Source of the DNA: DAOTKC01 sp035449045
GTDB taxonomy: Bacteria; Bacillota; Clostridia; Christensenellales; CAG-917
DNA length: 10,493 nt
Reading direction: 5' to 3'
Assembly: GCA_035449045.1 (NCBI GenBank)
Contig: DAOTKC010000046.1
Span: forward strand, 1-10,493
Shown: positions 1-7,231 of the stretch, in pieces
How the letters are laid out: each line of letters starts with the position of its first letter
How positions within the stretch are numbered: position 1 is the stretch's first letter
Program-made: the position numbers and the translations under genes
Notes under the pieces: generated by a model
What the model saw: the letters and a program-made list of their open reading frames with translations, nothing else
What the model was told of the DNA's origin: nothing
Databases searched by the model: none

Positions 1-115
1 CGCGTCCCCGCTTTTTGTCGGCGCCGGTAACCACTAAATCAACCTTGAAGCTTTGAACAAGCTTATGCAGCACCGCCGCCGAAAATTCGGGATTTCCCAA
101 AAAAACAATCTTCAT
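1..115 (-). CDS. fmt: Methionyl-tRNA formyltransferase, N-terminal fragment (cut by window edge)
   Basis: Only the first 38 codons are visible; the gene continues past the left edge. The translation opens MKIVFLGNPEFSAAVL and reaches a TGADKKRGR segment. This matches the start of Fmt proteins, where a first beta strand (MKIVFMGTPDFA type) is followed by a 'TQPDKPRGRG'-type loop. Fmt transfers a formyl group from 10-formyltetrahydrofolate to Met-tRNAfMet for translation initiation. The ATG is preceded by an AAGGA ribosome binding site about 4 nt upstream. The gene follows def in the same orientation, the usual def-fmt order, which supports the call. Here the two are separated by 132 bp rather than overlapping. 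The folate-binding and catalytic parts (Asn-His-Asp motif) lie outside the window, so an intact gene cannot be confirmed. Confidence 0.88.
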   Translation of the reverse strand, partial: MKIVFLGNPEFSAAVLHKLVQSFKVDLVVTGADKKRGR

Positions 116-247
116 TTATCCTTATTTCCCGACTATGTTATTATTGCCGCGGACTCGGGTTAAAACACCTGTTACGAATTAACGATTATTGCGATTCAAA
201 AAAATATTATTATTAATTTTCAGTTGCTTTGATAGTTAAAAAATCCG

Positions 248-721
248 CTAATCCTCGTCGTCCTCGCCCTCGGGCTTGTATTCGGAATAAAAGCGGTCGG
301 TGAAGAGAATGCCGTCGAGGTGGTCTATCTCGTGGCAACAGGCGCGCGCGATATAGCCCTCAACCTCGATTTCAAACTGTTTGCCGAATCTGTCGAAGGC
401 CTTCAGCTTCAGTTTGGCGGGCCGCGCCACGTTGCAGTTGTAGTTTTCCACCGAAAGGCAGCCTTCGATGCCGATTTGCTCGCCTTCCCTTTCAACTATT
501 TCGGGATTGACCATTTCCAAATAGAAATCGCCGACCTCGACGACGGCGACGCGCTTTAAAATTCCCACTTGAGGGGCGGCGAGCCCCACGCCCTCGGCGT
601 CGCGCATTGTTTCTTTCATATCGTCCAAAAGAACGCACAGCTTGTCGTCGAACGACTCAACAGGCCTGCATTTCTTTCTTAAAATCTCGTCGGGTTCCTT
701 AACTATTCTTCTAAGCGCCAT
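248..721 (-). CDS. def: Peptide deformylase
   Basis: Encodes 157 aa, a normal length for peptide deformylase, the cytosolic metalloenzyme that removes the formyl group from the N-terminal methionine of new proteins. All three family motifs are present: GVGLAAPQVG (44-53), EGCLS (86-90) and HEIDH (130-134). Cys88, His130 and His134 would bind the catalytic metal and Glu131 acts as general base. Two details differ from the consensus: the usual EGCLSVP reads EGCLSVEN, and the residues before the HExxH motif are Cys-Cys. The C terminus is very acidic (EGEDDED). The ATG is chosen because an AGGAG site lies 5 nt upstream; a longer reading frame lacks homology in its first 15 residues. It starts 8 nt after the priA stop, so the two are probably cotranscribed. 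Confidence 0.96.
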   Translation of the reverse strand: MALRRIVKEPDEILRKKCRPVESFDDKLCVLLDDMKETMRDAEGVGLAAPQVGILKRVAVVEVGDFYLEMVNPEIVEREGEQIGIEGCLSVENYNCNVARPAKLKLKAFDRFGKQFEIEVEGYIARACCHEIDHLDGILFTDRFYSEYKPEGEDDED

Positions 722-729
722 ATGTGCTC

Positions 730-2919
730 CTAAACCAAGCTCTGCGGATTGATTTCGACAAAGCAAAACACCCTTTTTCGGCGTATGCCGTCGGTGATAT
801 TATATATTGTTTTTATGATTTCGTCAAAATATAGGTTCTTAATCCTCATTAAAATTTGATACCTAAATCGCCTCTCAATCCGCTTAACGGGTGATTTCAT
901 TGCCTGCATGTAGTAAAACGGCTCGCTGCCCAGCATTTTTATTTCGGTGTAGGCGGCCTTGGTTGCCGAAACGGCTTCCTCGTCGTCTTCGGATGTTATA
1001 AGCATGCGGACTATTTTGGAAAAAGGCGGAAAATGGGTGACCTCGCGCGCGTTGCGCTCTTTTTTGTAAAACCCCGAGTAGTCGTAGGTCTTGGCATATC
1101 TGAAGACATAATGCCTCGGCGAATAAGTCTGAAGCAGCACCCGCCCGCCTTTGTCCGCCCTGCCGGCGCGGCCGGCCACCTGCGTCACCAATTGGAAGAC
1201 GCGCTCGGGGCTTCGGTAATCGGCGAAATAGAGCGAAAAGTCGGCGTCAAGTATGACCACCAGCGTCACGCCCGAAAAGTCGTGGCCTTTGGCAATCATC
1301 TGCGTGCCCACCAGAATATCGGCGGCGCCGCCGCCGAACGCGCTCAAAATCTTGTAGTGCGCATCTTTGCCCGAGGTGGTGTCGTTGTCCATTCTAAGGA
1401 CGCGCGCCTTGGGAAAAAGCCGTTTGAGCTCCTCGACAATTTGCTCGGTGCCCGTCCGTCCCAGCCTTAGTGAAGTTCCGCCGCACTCGGGGCATCTGTC
1501 TATCATAGCGACACGGCGGCCGCAGTAGTGGCATTTTAATCGGTTTTCCGATTTATGATAGGTGAGCGATATGTCGCAGTCCTCGCATTTGGCGAGATGT
1601 CCGCAGCTTCGGCAGACGACGAAAGAGGAATAGCCGCGCCGATTTAAAAACACCATCGCCTGCTCGCCGCGAGCAAGAACGTTTTCGAGCGCGTCCTTGG
1701 CCGCTGACGAAAATATGCCGGGGTTGCCCAGCCTAAACTCCTCCGCCATGTCTACTATCTCCATGACGGGCATGCCCTCTTCTGATATTCTCTCGGGCAA
1801 CTCAAGCAGCTCGATTTCGCCCCTTTCGGCCTTGTAATATGTTTCGATGTCGGGCGTGGCGCTGCCGAAAACAAGGCAGGCGCCCTCGTTTTTGGCGCGG
1901 AACAGCGCGGCCTCGCGCGCGTCGTAGCGCGGGTTGCTCTCGCTTATGTAGCTGGGGTCATGCTCCTCGTCGATGACGATGAGCCCGAGGTCATCAAGCG
2001 GCGCAAACAGCGCCGACCGCGCGCCGACCGCTATTTTCGCCTCGCCCCTGTAAAGCCGCATCCACTCGTCCAGCCTTTCGCCCGCCGACAGGCCGCTGTG
2101 CAGAATCGCCACTTTATCGGAGAATTTCGAGCGCATTAACCTTAGAATTTGTGGAGTGAGCGATATTTCGGGCACCAGCATAATCGCGGTTTTTCCGAGC
2201 GCAAGCGCCTTCTCAACCGCCGACATATAGACGAAGGTCTTGCCGCTGCCCGTCACGCCGTGCAGTAAAAACACCTCGGGCGCGCGCTTGGGGTGCTCTA
2301 TGGCAAGGTTAATTCTGTCTATTGCGGCAGACTGTGTCGGCGTCGGAATATGGTCGGGCTCGCCGCCCGCGACCTCCGCCAAGGGAACGCGGCTTTTTTT
2401 GGAAACATCCTGAAGAAGCAAGCCTTTCTCGACTAGGGCGTTTATCGCAGCGTTGCCGAACATATTGTTCAAGGCCGCCCTTTCGGCACGACCTTCGGAG
2501 CGCAAGTAAGCGACAGCGGCAATCTGTTTTGCCGCGTTTTTTCTCAAGGTTTTTAAAATGTCACTGTCGGAAAGCCCGGGGTTAATATAAAGGAATTTTT
2601 TTTCGATTTCGCCGACTTTGCCGCCCCTCAGACCGACGGGGAAAAAGAGCCGAAGGGCGTCGACCGTCCTAATATTATATTTATCGCAGAGAAAACGGCA
2701 AAGCTCAAGCAGCGCGGGCTTGATGCCGCCCGAAAGAATCTTTTTAATTGGCTTTAGGTTTTCAATAGGGGATGAGTCTTTGACGCCGACGACGAAGCCC
2801 TCTTTTAAGGCTTTCCCGAATTCCACCAACACCCTGCTGCCCGGCCGCGCATCTCCCTCGTAATCGAAAACTTTATCAAGCGAATCGGAGGATAAATCGA
2901 CGACGACTTCTAAAATCAC
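730..2919 (-). CDS. priA: Primosomal protein N' (PriA), replication restart helicase
   Basis: Encodes 729 aa, the usual PriA length. PriA recognises stalled replication forks, unwinds DNA 3' to 5' and recruits the helicase-loading machinery. Domains in order: the 3' DNA-binding domain (about 1-100, with PGSRVLVEFG), a winged-helix segment (about 110-180), helicase lobe 1 with Walker A GVTGSGKT (221-228) and DEEH (317-320), then a zinc-binding insertion with eight cysteines (436, 439, 445, 448, 463, 466, 476, 479). Helicase lobe 2 follows with GTQMIAKGHDF (538-548) and QVAGRAGR (580-587), and a C-terminal domain ends in a typical VEINPQSLV. All eight zinc ligands are intact. The start is GTG, overlapping the coaBC stop as GTGA, with only a weak Shine-Dalgarno sequence. 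This suggests translation depends on coupling to coaBC. Confidence 0.97.
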   Translation of the reverse strand: MILEVVVDLSSDSLDKVFDYEGDARPGSRVLVEFGKALKEGFVVGVKDSSPIENLKPIKKILSGGIKPALLELCRFLCDKYNIRTVDALRLFFPVGLRGGKVGEIEKKFLYINPGLSDSDILKTLRKNAAKQIAAVAYLRSEGRAERAALNNMFGNAAINALVEKGLLLQDVSKKSRVPLAEVAGGEPDHIPTPTQSAAIDRINLAIEHPKRAPEVFLLHGVTGSGKTFVYMSAVEKALALGKTAIMLVPEISLTPQILRLMRSKFSDKVAILHSGLSAGERLDEWMRLYRGEAKIAVGARSALFAPLDDLGLIVIDEEHDPSYISESNPRYDAREAALFRAKNEGACLVFGSATPDIETYYKAERGEIELLELPERISEEGMPVMEIVDMAEEFRLGNPGIFSSAAKDALENVLARGEQAMVFLNRRGYSSFVVCRSCGHLAKCEDCDISLTYHKSENRLKCHYCGRRVAMIDRCPECGGTSLRLGRTGTEQIVEELKRLFPKARVLRMDNDTTSGKDAHYKILSAFGGGAADILVGTQMIAKGHDFSGVTLVVILDADFSLYFADYRSPERVFQLVTQVAGRAGRADKGGRVLLQTYSPRHYVFRYAKTYDYSGFYKKERNAREVTHFPPFSKIVRMLITSEDDEEAVSATKAAYTEIKMLGSEPFYYMQAMKSPVKRIERRFRYQILMRIKNLYFDEIIKTIYNITDGIRRKRVFCFVEINPQSLV

Positions 2920-4097
2920 AGCTTAAGCACCCAGTCCAAAATTATGTCGGCGAGCTCGGTTTTTTTCATTATTGGTAAATCTTCGTTTCTATCGCGGCTT
3001 ATCAAACTTGCGATGTTGGTATCTAAATTAAACCCCGCGCCCTCCTTGGTGACGTCGTTGGCGACAACCATGTCGGCGTTTTTTGAAATCATTTTTTTAA
3101 CGGCGTTGTCGCGGAGGTTTTCGGTTTCGGCGGAAAATATGACAAGCTTTCTATCGCCCTTTATTTCGCCGACAGCCTTGGCTATGTCGTCGTTTTTGAG
3201 GAAAGAAAGCGTAATTTTCTCATCTTTTAATTTAGCTTTCGAAAAGCTTTCGCTGCGGTAATCGGCGGGCGCGGCGGCCATTATGATGCAGTCGGCCTCC
3301 GCTATATTGGCTAAAACGGCTTCCTTCATCTCGGCCGTGGTGCTGACGGCAATCGAAGCCGCCGCCGATTTGGGAACCGACACCGACAGCTTGCCGTGGA
3401 CGAATATTACTTTGGCGCCGCGCTCGGCGGCCGCCTCGGCGATGGCAACGCCCATTTTGCCGCTGCTGCGGTTGGTCAGATATCTCACGCCGTCAATGGG
3501 CTCCTCGGTAGGTCCGGCGGTGACCAAGACCGTTTTTCCCGCGAAGTCGTTATCGGGCATTAAAAGTTTTTCGATGAAAGCGGCTATATCTGCGGGCTCC
3601 GCCATTCTGCCGCGGCCTATGTCGCCGCATGCAAGACGGCCGCAACCGGGCTCGATAATGTGAACGCCGCGGCTAATCAGCTTTTCAATGTTTTCGATGG
3701 TGTTTTCGTTATCCAGCATGCCCGTGTTCATGGCGGGACAGACGACTTTGGGCGCTTTTGAGGCGAGGAAGGTCGTCGAAAGCATGTCGTCGGCTATGCC
3801 GTGGGCGAATTTTGCGATGGAATTGGCGGTGGCGGGCGCCACGATGAAGACGTCGGCCTTTTTGGCAAGCGAAACGTGCTCGGCCTCATAGACGAAGTTG
3901 CGGTCGAACATATCTACGACCGTCCGCCGCCCCGACAGCGTCTCAAAGGACAGCGGGCCGACGAACTCGGCGGCGCTCTTGGTCATAATGACGTCTACGC
4001 CCATGCCCAGCTTGACAAGACGGCTGACAAGATCGCACGCTTTATAGGCGGCGATGCAGCCGGTGACGCCGAGCACGGCGTTCTTGCCGTAAAGCAT
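2916..4097 (-). CDS. coaBC: Bifunctional phosphopantothenoylcysteine decarboxylase / phosphopantothenate-cysteine ligase
   Basis: Encodes 393 aa, normal for CoaBC, which performs two consecutive steps of coenzyme A synthesis: CTP-dependent joining of cysteine to 4'-phosphopantothenate and FMN-dependent decarboxylation. The N-terminal CoaC half (about 1-180) shows GVTGCIAAYK (10-19), the catalytic histidine in EAEHVSLA (His74), PAMNTGM (121-127) and the flap cysteine in GRLACGDIGRGRM (Cys157). The CoaB half (about 185-393) shows AGPTEEPIDGVRYLTNRSSG (194-213), AAAPADYR (274-281) with the expected lysine near 289, and ANDVTKEGAGFNLDTN (346-361). Both activities therefore look intact. Its ATG overlaps the rpoZ stop by one base (TAATG) and has a GAGGG ribosome binding site inside the rpoZ end. 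It is followed by priA with a 4-bp overlap. Confidence 0.97.
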   Translation of the reverse strand: MLYGKNAVLGVTGCIAAYKACDLVSRLVKLGMGVDVIMTKSAAEFVGPLSFETLSGRRTVVDMFDRNFVYEAEHVSLAKKADVFIVAPATANSIAKFAHGIADDMLSTTFLASKAPKVVCPAMNTGMLDNENTIENIEKLISRGVHIIEPGCGRLACGDIGRGRMAEPADIAAFIEKLLMPDNDFAGKTVLVTAGPTEEPIDGVRYLTNRSSGKMGVAIAEAAAERGAKVIFVHGKLSVSVPKSAAASIAVSTTAEMKEAVLANIAEADCIIMAAAPADYRSESFSKAKLKDEKITLSFLKNDDIAKAVGEIKGDRKLVIFSAETENLRDNAVKKMISKNADMVVANDVTKEGAGFNLDTNIASLISRDRNEDLPIMKKTELADIILDWVLKL

Positions 4098-4291
4098 TAT
4101 TCCCTCGTGATTTTCTGCTTGCCGTCGTAAATTTCCTTGCAGGCAAGCGTTATCGGCTTCATGCCCGATTTTTCAAGATACGACGACTCCTGCGAGAGGA
4201 GGACGCGCGCGCGCTTGGCGGCGGCGCAGGTCAGAGCGTAGCGGCATTCGGCTTTCTTTATCAATTTATCGATAGGCGGGTCAATCAACAT
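4097..4291 (-). CDS. rpoZ: DNA-directed RNA polymerase subunit omega
   Basis: A 64-aa protein matching the short omega subunit of Bacillota. Omega binds beta' and helps RNA polymerase assemble and stay stable. The signature CRYALTCAAAKRAR (16-29) corresponds to the conserved 'R(Y/F)xLVxxAAKRAR' helix. KPITLACKEIYDGK (45-58) matches the second conserved helix ('KPxTxAxxEIxxGK'). The ATG has an excellent GGAGG site 5 nt upstream, located within the last codons of gmk, and the two genes overlap by 11 bp. Its stop overlaps the start of coaBC. The gmk-rpoZ-coaBC order is highly conserved and supports the call even for so short a gene. Confidence 0.95.
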   Translation of the reverse strand: MLIDPPIDKLIKKAECRYALTCAAAKRARVLLSQESSYLEKSGMKPITLACKEIYDGKQKITRE

Positions 4292-4901
4292 ATTTGCCTC
4301 CGTTAAGTATTGAACTTTTTAAATCGCATAAGCGTTTGGTGCGGCGGTTTTCGGCGCGCATTATTGCCAGAATATCCTCGGCGCAGCGGTCGATGTCGTC
4401 GTTTATGACGGCGTAATCGTAGCTCTCGATGTATTCGATTTCCTTTTTATATTGCTCGATTCGAAGCGCTATCGACTCGGGCGTCTCGGAACCGCGCTGA
4501 AGAAGCCTGTTCTTCACGGCTTCGAGCGAGGGCGCAGTCAAAAAAATGGTAACGGCGTCGGGATAGATTTTCTTTAAGTTGACGGCGCCTATGACGTCGA
4601 GCTCCAAAACGACATCCTCGCCGCGCTCCGTCGAACCCAATATCTGGGCTTTGGGCGTGCCGTAATAGTTGCCGTAAGTTTTAGTATACTCCAAAAACTC
4701 GTCTTTTTCTATCATTTGGCGGAACGTTTCTTCCGACACGAAAAAGTAGTCCTTGCCTTCGGTCTCCGTCTTTCTCGGCGCGCGGCTGGTGGCCGACACC
4801 GAAAACCTGAGCTTGGGGGCGAGCTTTAAGACTTTGGCGAGCACGGTGCCCTTTCCCGAACCCGAAAACCCCGATATGACGAATAAAATACCTTTTTTCA
4901 T
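4281..4901 (-). CDS. gmk: Guanylate kinase
   Basis: Encodes 206 aa, the normal length of guanylate kinase, which phosphorylates GMP to GDP with ATP and so feeds GTP pools and (p)ppGpp metabolism. The P-loop GFSGSGKGT is at 11-19. The GMP-binding region contains SVSATSRAPRKTETEGKDYF (34-53) and YGNYYGTP (76-83). A lid-type segment with RLLQRGSET lies near 132-140. LELDVIGAV (99-107) corresponds to the usual 'LEIDVQGA', with Gln replaced by Ile. The ATG before KKGILFVISG is chosen: it lies 4 nt after the yicC stop, and the family starts at this strand. A longer frame beginning 14 codons upstream runs into yicC and looks spurious. The Shine-Dalgarno sequence is weak (GAGTGAG), suggesting coupling to yicC. 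Confidence 0.96.
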   Translation of the reverse strand: MKKGILFVISGFSGSGKGTVLAKVLKLAPKLRFSVSATSRAPRKTETEGKDYFFVSEETFRQMIEKDEFLEYTKTYGNYYGTPKAQILGSTERGEDVVLELDVIGAVNLKKIYPDAVTIFLTAPSLEAVKNRLLQRGSETPESIALRIEQYKKEIEYIESYDYAVINDDIDRCAEDILAIMRAENRRTKRLCDLKSSILNGGKYVD

Positions 4902-4905
4902 TGGC

Positions 4906-5781
4906 TCACTCGATATTTTGAATTTGCTCGCGCATCTTTTCAATGTTGTTTTTAATGACTAATACGAGCCGCGTCACCTTGGCGTCGTTGCACTTGCTGC
5001 CAATGGTGTTTGTTTCGCGGTAAAGCTCCTGAATTAAAAAGTCAAGTTTCCGCCCCTGCGGCCCTTCCTCGTCTATAAGCTCGCGCATATGTTCGATGTG
5101 CGCCGTAAGCCGCGAAATCTCCTCGTCGACCGCCACTCTGTCGGCGTATATGGCGAGCTCGGTCATGAGGCGGTTCTCGTCTATGGCGGCGTCGGCTATG
5201 ACCTCTTTAATTCTCTCTTTAAGCTTGACGGCGAAGTCCGCCGCCGCGCCAGCCGCCAGTTTTTTTATCTTGGCGGTGTCGTCTTCGATAAGCTTTAGAT
5301 AAGCCGCAAGGTCGCTCTTTATTGCCGCGCCCTCTTTCTCCCTCATCTCTTTCAGGCTTTCGGATGCAGGCCTCAGCGCCGTCAGCGCGACAAAGCTGAT
5401 TTTTTCGCGGCAGATCTCGGCGTTCTTGACGTCGACGACCTCGGGCGCCTTTAAAAGGCACGACACCGTGAAATCGTTGTCAAGCCCGAATTTTTCCGAG
5501 AGCTTTGACGCCGCTTCGACATAAGCCGCGGCCCTAAGAAAGTCTATCTCGGCCTCAATGCTCCCCTCGCTCTTGTCCTCGAAGGCGAGGTAGACGTCGA
5601 TGTGCCCGCGCGTGAAATATTTGCCGAGCTCGCGGCGAACGGAATCCTCCAAAAACGAAAGATTTTTGGGGAACCTCATCGAAATGTCCAAAAACCGGTG
5701 GTTGACGGATTTGAGCTCGAAGGACGCCTTTATGCCGTCCGCCTCAAACTCGCCCTTGCCGAAACCGGTCATGCTAACCAT
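4906..5781 (-). CDS. yicC: YicC family protein (YloC-type endoribonuclease)
   Basis: Encodes 291 aa, the usual length of the YicC/YloC family. Members have been reported as endoribonucleases involved in RNA turnover; the assignment here rests on family signatures only. The N terminus MVSMTGFGKGE with ELKSVNHRFLD (22-32) is the family hallmark. The C-terminal DUF1732 region contains GRKLDFLIQELYRETNTIGS (242-261) and ends KMREQIQNIE. The middle is rich in charged helices, as is normal for the family. The chosen ATG has AAGG about 8 nt upstream; an in-frame ATG three codons later is a possible alternative. It is the first gene of a tight cluster after a 130-bp gap. In most Bacillota remA (DUF370) follows yicC, but here gmk follows after only 4 nt. 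Confidence 0.93.
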   Translation of the reverse strand: MVSMTGFGKGEFEADGIKASFELKSVNHRFLDISMRFPKNLSFLEDSVRRELGKYFTRGHIDVYLAFEDKSEGSIEAEIDFLRAAAYVEAASKLSEKFGLDNDFTVSCLLKAPEVVDVKNAEICREKISFVALTALRPASESLKEMREKEGAAIKSDLAAYLKLIEDDTAKIKKLAAGAAADFAVKLKERIKEVIADAAIDENRLMTELAIYADRVAVDEEISRLTAHIEHMRELIDEEGPQGRKLDFLIQELYRETNTIGSKCNDAKVTRLVLVIKNNIEKMREQIQNIE

Positions 5782-5795
5782 ATCTGCCGCCTTTT

Positions 5796-5860
5796 CGCGA
5801 ATCCGCGGTTTTTTATTTTTGCTGTATAGCCAGCAACGGTTTTTTAATTTGGCGCGAATC
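5796..5860. repeat. Short direct repeats and a hairpin upstream of yicC
   Basis: Between the aminotransferase stop and the yicC start, the 10-mer CGGTTTTTTA occurs at 5806-5815 and 5837-5846, and the 8-mer CGCGAATC at 5796-5803 and 5853-5860. Between them is a perfect inverted repeat, TTGCTG/CAGCAA, with a 6-nt loop (5819-5836). Read on the plus strand it is followed by CGG and six T, which looks like a weak intrinsic terminator. No gene ends there on that strand. On the minus strand it lies in the yicC leader. I see no strong sigma-A promoter in this gap; TATACA within the hairpin loop region is a weak -10 candidate without a matching -35. Confidence 0.4.
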
Positions 5861-5911
5861 GGGGTTTAAATAACTTAATCGGCCGTTAATCGCGCGTTTT
5901 CGTCATTAAAC

Positions 5912-7174
5912 TTAGGCGGCGAGCTTTTCGAGCACCGCTATCCGCACGCAGTTTATTAAGACCTTCATAGCCGTTTCCAGCTCGCTGATGGGCGGAACGC
6001 TGGGCGCAAGCCTAATGTTGGCGTCCTTGTCGTCGAGCCCGAGAGGGTAGGTGGCGCCCGCTTCGGTGAGCTTGACTCCCGCTTCGGCGGCGAACTGGAC
6101 GACGCGCTTGGCGCAGCCGGGAACAACGTTGAGGCTGACAAAATAGCCGCCGCGCGGACGGGTGAAGGTGCAAAGTCCGTCGGCCGCAAGCTCTTCAAGC
6201 ATTTTTACGACAAGCTCAAACTTGGGACGCAGTATGTCGGCGTGCTTTTCCATAATCGACTTGACGCAATCTTTATTCTTCAAAAACCTTGCGTGAATTA
6301 GCTGATTGATTTTGTTGGGGCCTATCGTCTCGAACATGATTCTGCTCTTGTATTCGGCGAGGTTTTCCTTAGAAGACGCCAACGCCGCTACGCCCGCGCC
6401 CGCAAAAGTGATTTTGGACGTCGAAGTGAATGCGAAGACGCGGTTGGGGTTGCCCGCCTTTTTGCAGCAGTCGAAGATGTTTTTGAGCTTGTCCTCGCCG
6501 TAGAGCGCGTGGACTATGTAGGCGTTATCCCAAAAGACACGGAAGTCGGCAGCGGCTTTCATCGAGGCTATCCGCTCCACCACTTTGTCGGAATAAATGA
6601 TGCCCGTCGGGTTGCTGTATTTGGGGACGCACCACATGCCCTTCACCGACTCGTCGGCGGCGAGGGCTTCGACGACCGCCATATCCGGTCCGTTTTCGTC
6701 GGTGGGGACGGAAATCATCTCGATGCCGAAGTGCTTGCAGATGTTGAAGTGGCGGTCATAGCCCGGAGTGGGGCAAATGAACTTGACCTTGGCAAGTTTA
6801 TTCCATGGTGTCGCTCCCAAAAAACCGAACTGCTTGCCGTGCTGGACGAGCTTATACATGATGGCGAGGCTGCTGCCGTCGCCCGCAATTACTTCGTCGG
6901 GCGAAACGTCAAATAGCTCGGCGAAGATTTCGCGCATTTCGGGAATGCCGTCGAGGCCGCCGTAGTTTCTTGCGTCGATGCCTGCGGTTTTAAAATCAAA
7001 ATTATCATCGCCCAGCATTTTCAGCATGGGAAGGGCGATGTCGAGCTGAGCCTTTTCAGGCTTGCCGCGCGTCATGTCGAGCGCCAGCTTCTGCTTTTTG
7101 AAAGCGGCGTAATTCTTTTGTTCGTTTGCCAAAATCGCAGCCAAATCTTCTTTCGTTTTATCGGTGTAAACCAT
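5912..7174 (-). CDS. PLP-dependent class I aminotransferase (aspartate aminotransferase-like, PF12897 type)
   Basis: Encodes 420 aa. The opening ALDMTRGKPEKAQLD (31-45), YGGLDGIPEMREIF (71-84) and PGYDRHF (137-143) are characteristic of the Asp_aminotransf (MocR-like) family, whose studied members include an aspartate aminotransferase of Corynebacterium. The cofactor residues of fold type I are visible: YSNPTG (186-191), WDNAY with Asp216 and Tyr219, Lys254 in STSKITFAGAG as the Schiff-base lysine, and Arg388 as the likely substrate carboxylate ligand. Substrate is inferred to be aspartate/2-oxoglutarate from the family, not shown by the sequence. The ATG is fixed by a GGAGG site 5 nt upstream and by a strong promoter just before it. 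A frame extended 10 codons upstream would start inside the promoter -10 region. It is flanked by gaps of 191 and 130 bp, so it may be monocistronic. Confidence 0.92.
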   Translation of the reverse strand: MVYTDKTKEDLAAILANEQKNYAAFKKQKLALDMTRGKPEKAQLDIALPMLKMLGDDNFDFKTAGIDARNYGGLDGIPEMREIFAELFDVSPDEVIAGDGSSLAIMYKLVQHGKQFGFLGATPWNKLAKVKFICPTPGYDRHFNICKHFGIEMISVPTDENGPDMAVVEALAADESVKGMWCVPKYSNPTGIIYSDKVVERIASMKAAADFRVFWDNAYIVHALYGEDKLKNIFDCCKKAGNPNRVFAFTSTSKITFAGAGVAALASSKENLAEYKSRIMFETIGPNKINQLIHARFLKNKDCVKSIMEKHADILRPKFELVVKMLEELAADGLCTFTRPRGGYFVSLNVVPGCAKRVVQFAAEAGVKLTEAGATYPLGLDDKDANIRLAPSVPPISELETAMKVLINCVRIAVLEKLAA

Positions 7175-7194
7175 AGTAGCCTCCAAGTTACAAA

Positions 7195-7223
7195 ATAATA
7201 GCATAACGGCTAAAATTTGGCAA
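7195..7223 (-). promoter_or_regulatory. Sigma-A promoter of the aminotransferase gene
   Basis: On the minus strand the -35 hexamer TTGCCA (7218-7223) is separated by exactly 17 nt from the -10 hexamer TATTAT (7195-7200). A TGC immediately before the -10 gives an extended -10 element. Transcription would start near 7188, leaving a leader of about 13 nt that holds just the GGAGG ribosome binding site, so no riboswitch or attenuator fits downstream of it. A perfect 7-bp inverted repeat (7211-7231) covers the -35. Confidence 0.75.
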
Positions 7224-7231
7224 CAATTTTA
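7211..7231. repeat. Inverted repeat over the -35 element (possible operator)
   Basis: Perfect 7-bp arms TAAAATT and AATTTTA, separated by 7 nt, give a 21-bp palindrome centred on the -35 hexamer of the aminotransferase promoter. The position suits a repressor site. The arms are pure A/T, so chance or a simple UP-like A/T tract remains possible. Confidence 0.4.

Noticed and set aside
1033..1470. Plus-strand open frame of 145 codons opposite priA
   Set aside because: Antisense to the zinc-binding and helicase part of priA; no family resemblance and no ribosome binding site of note.
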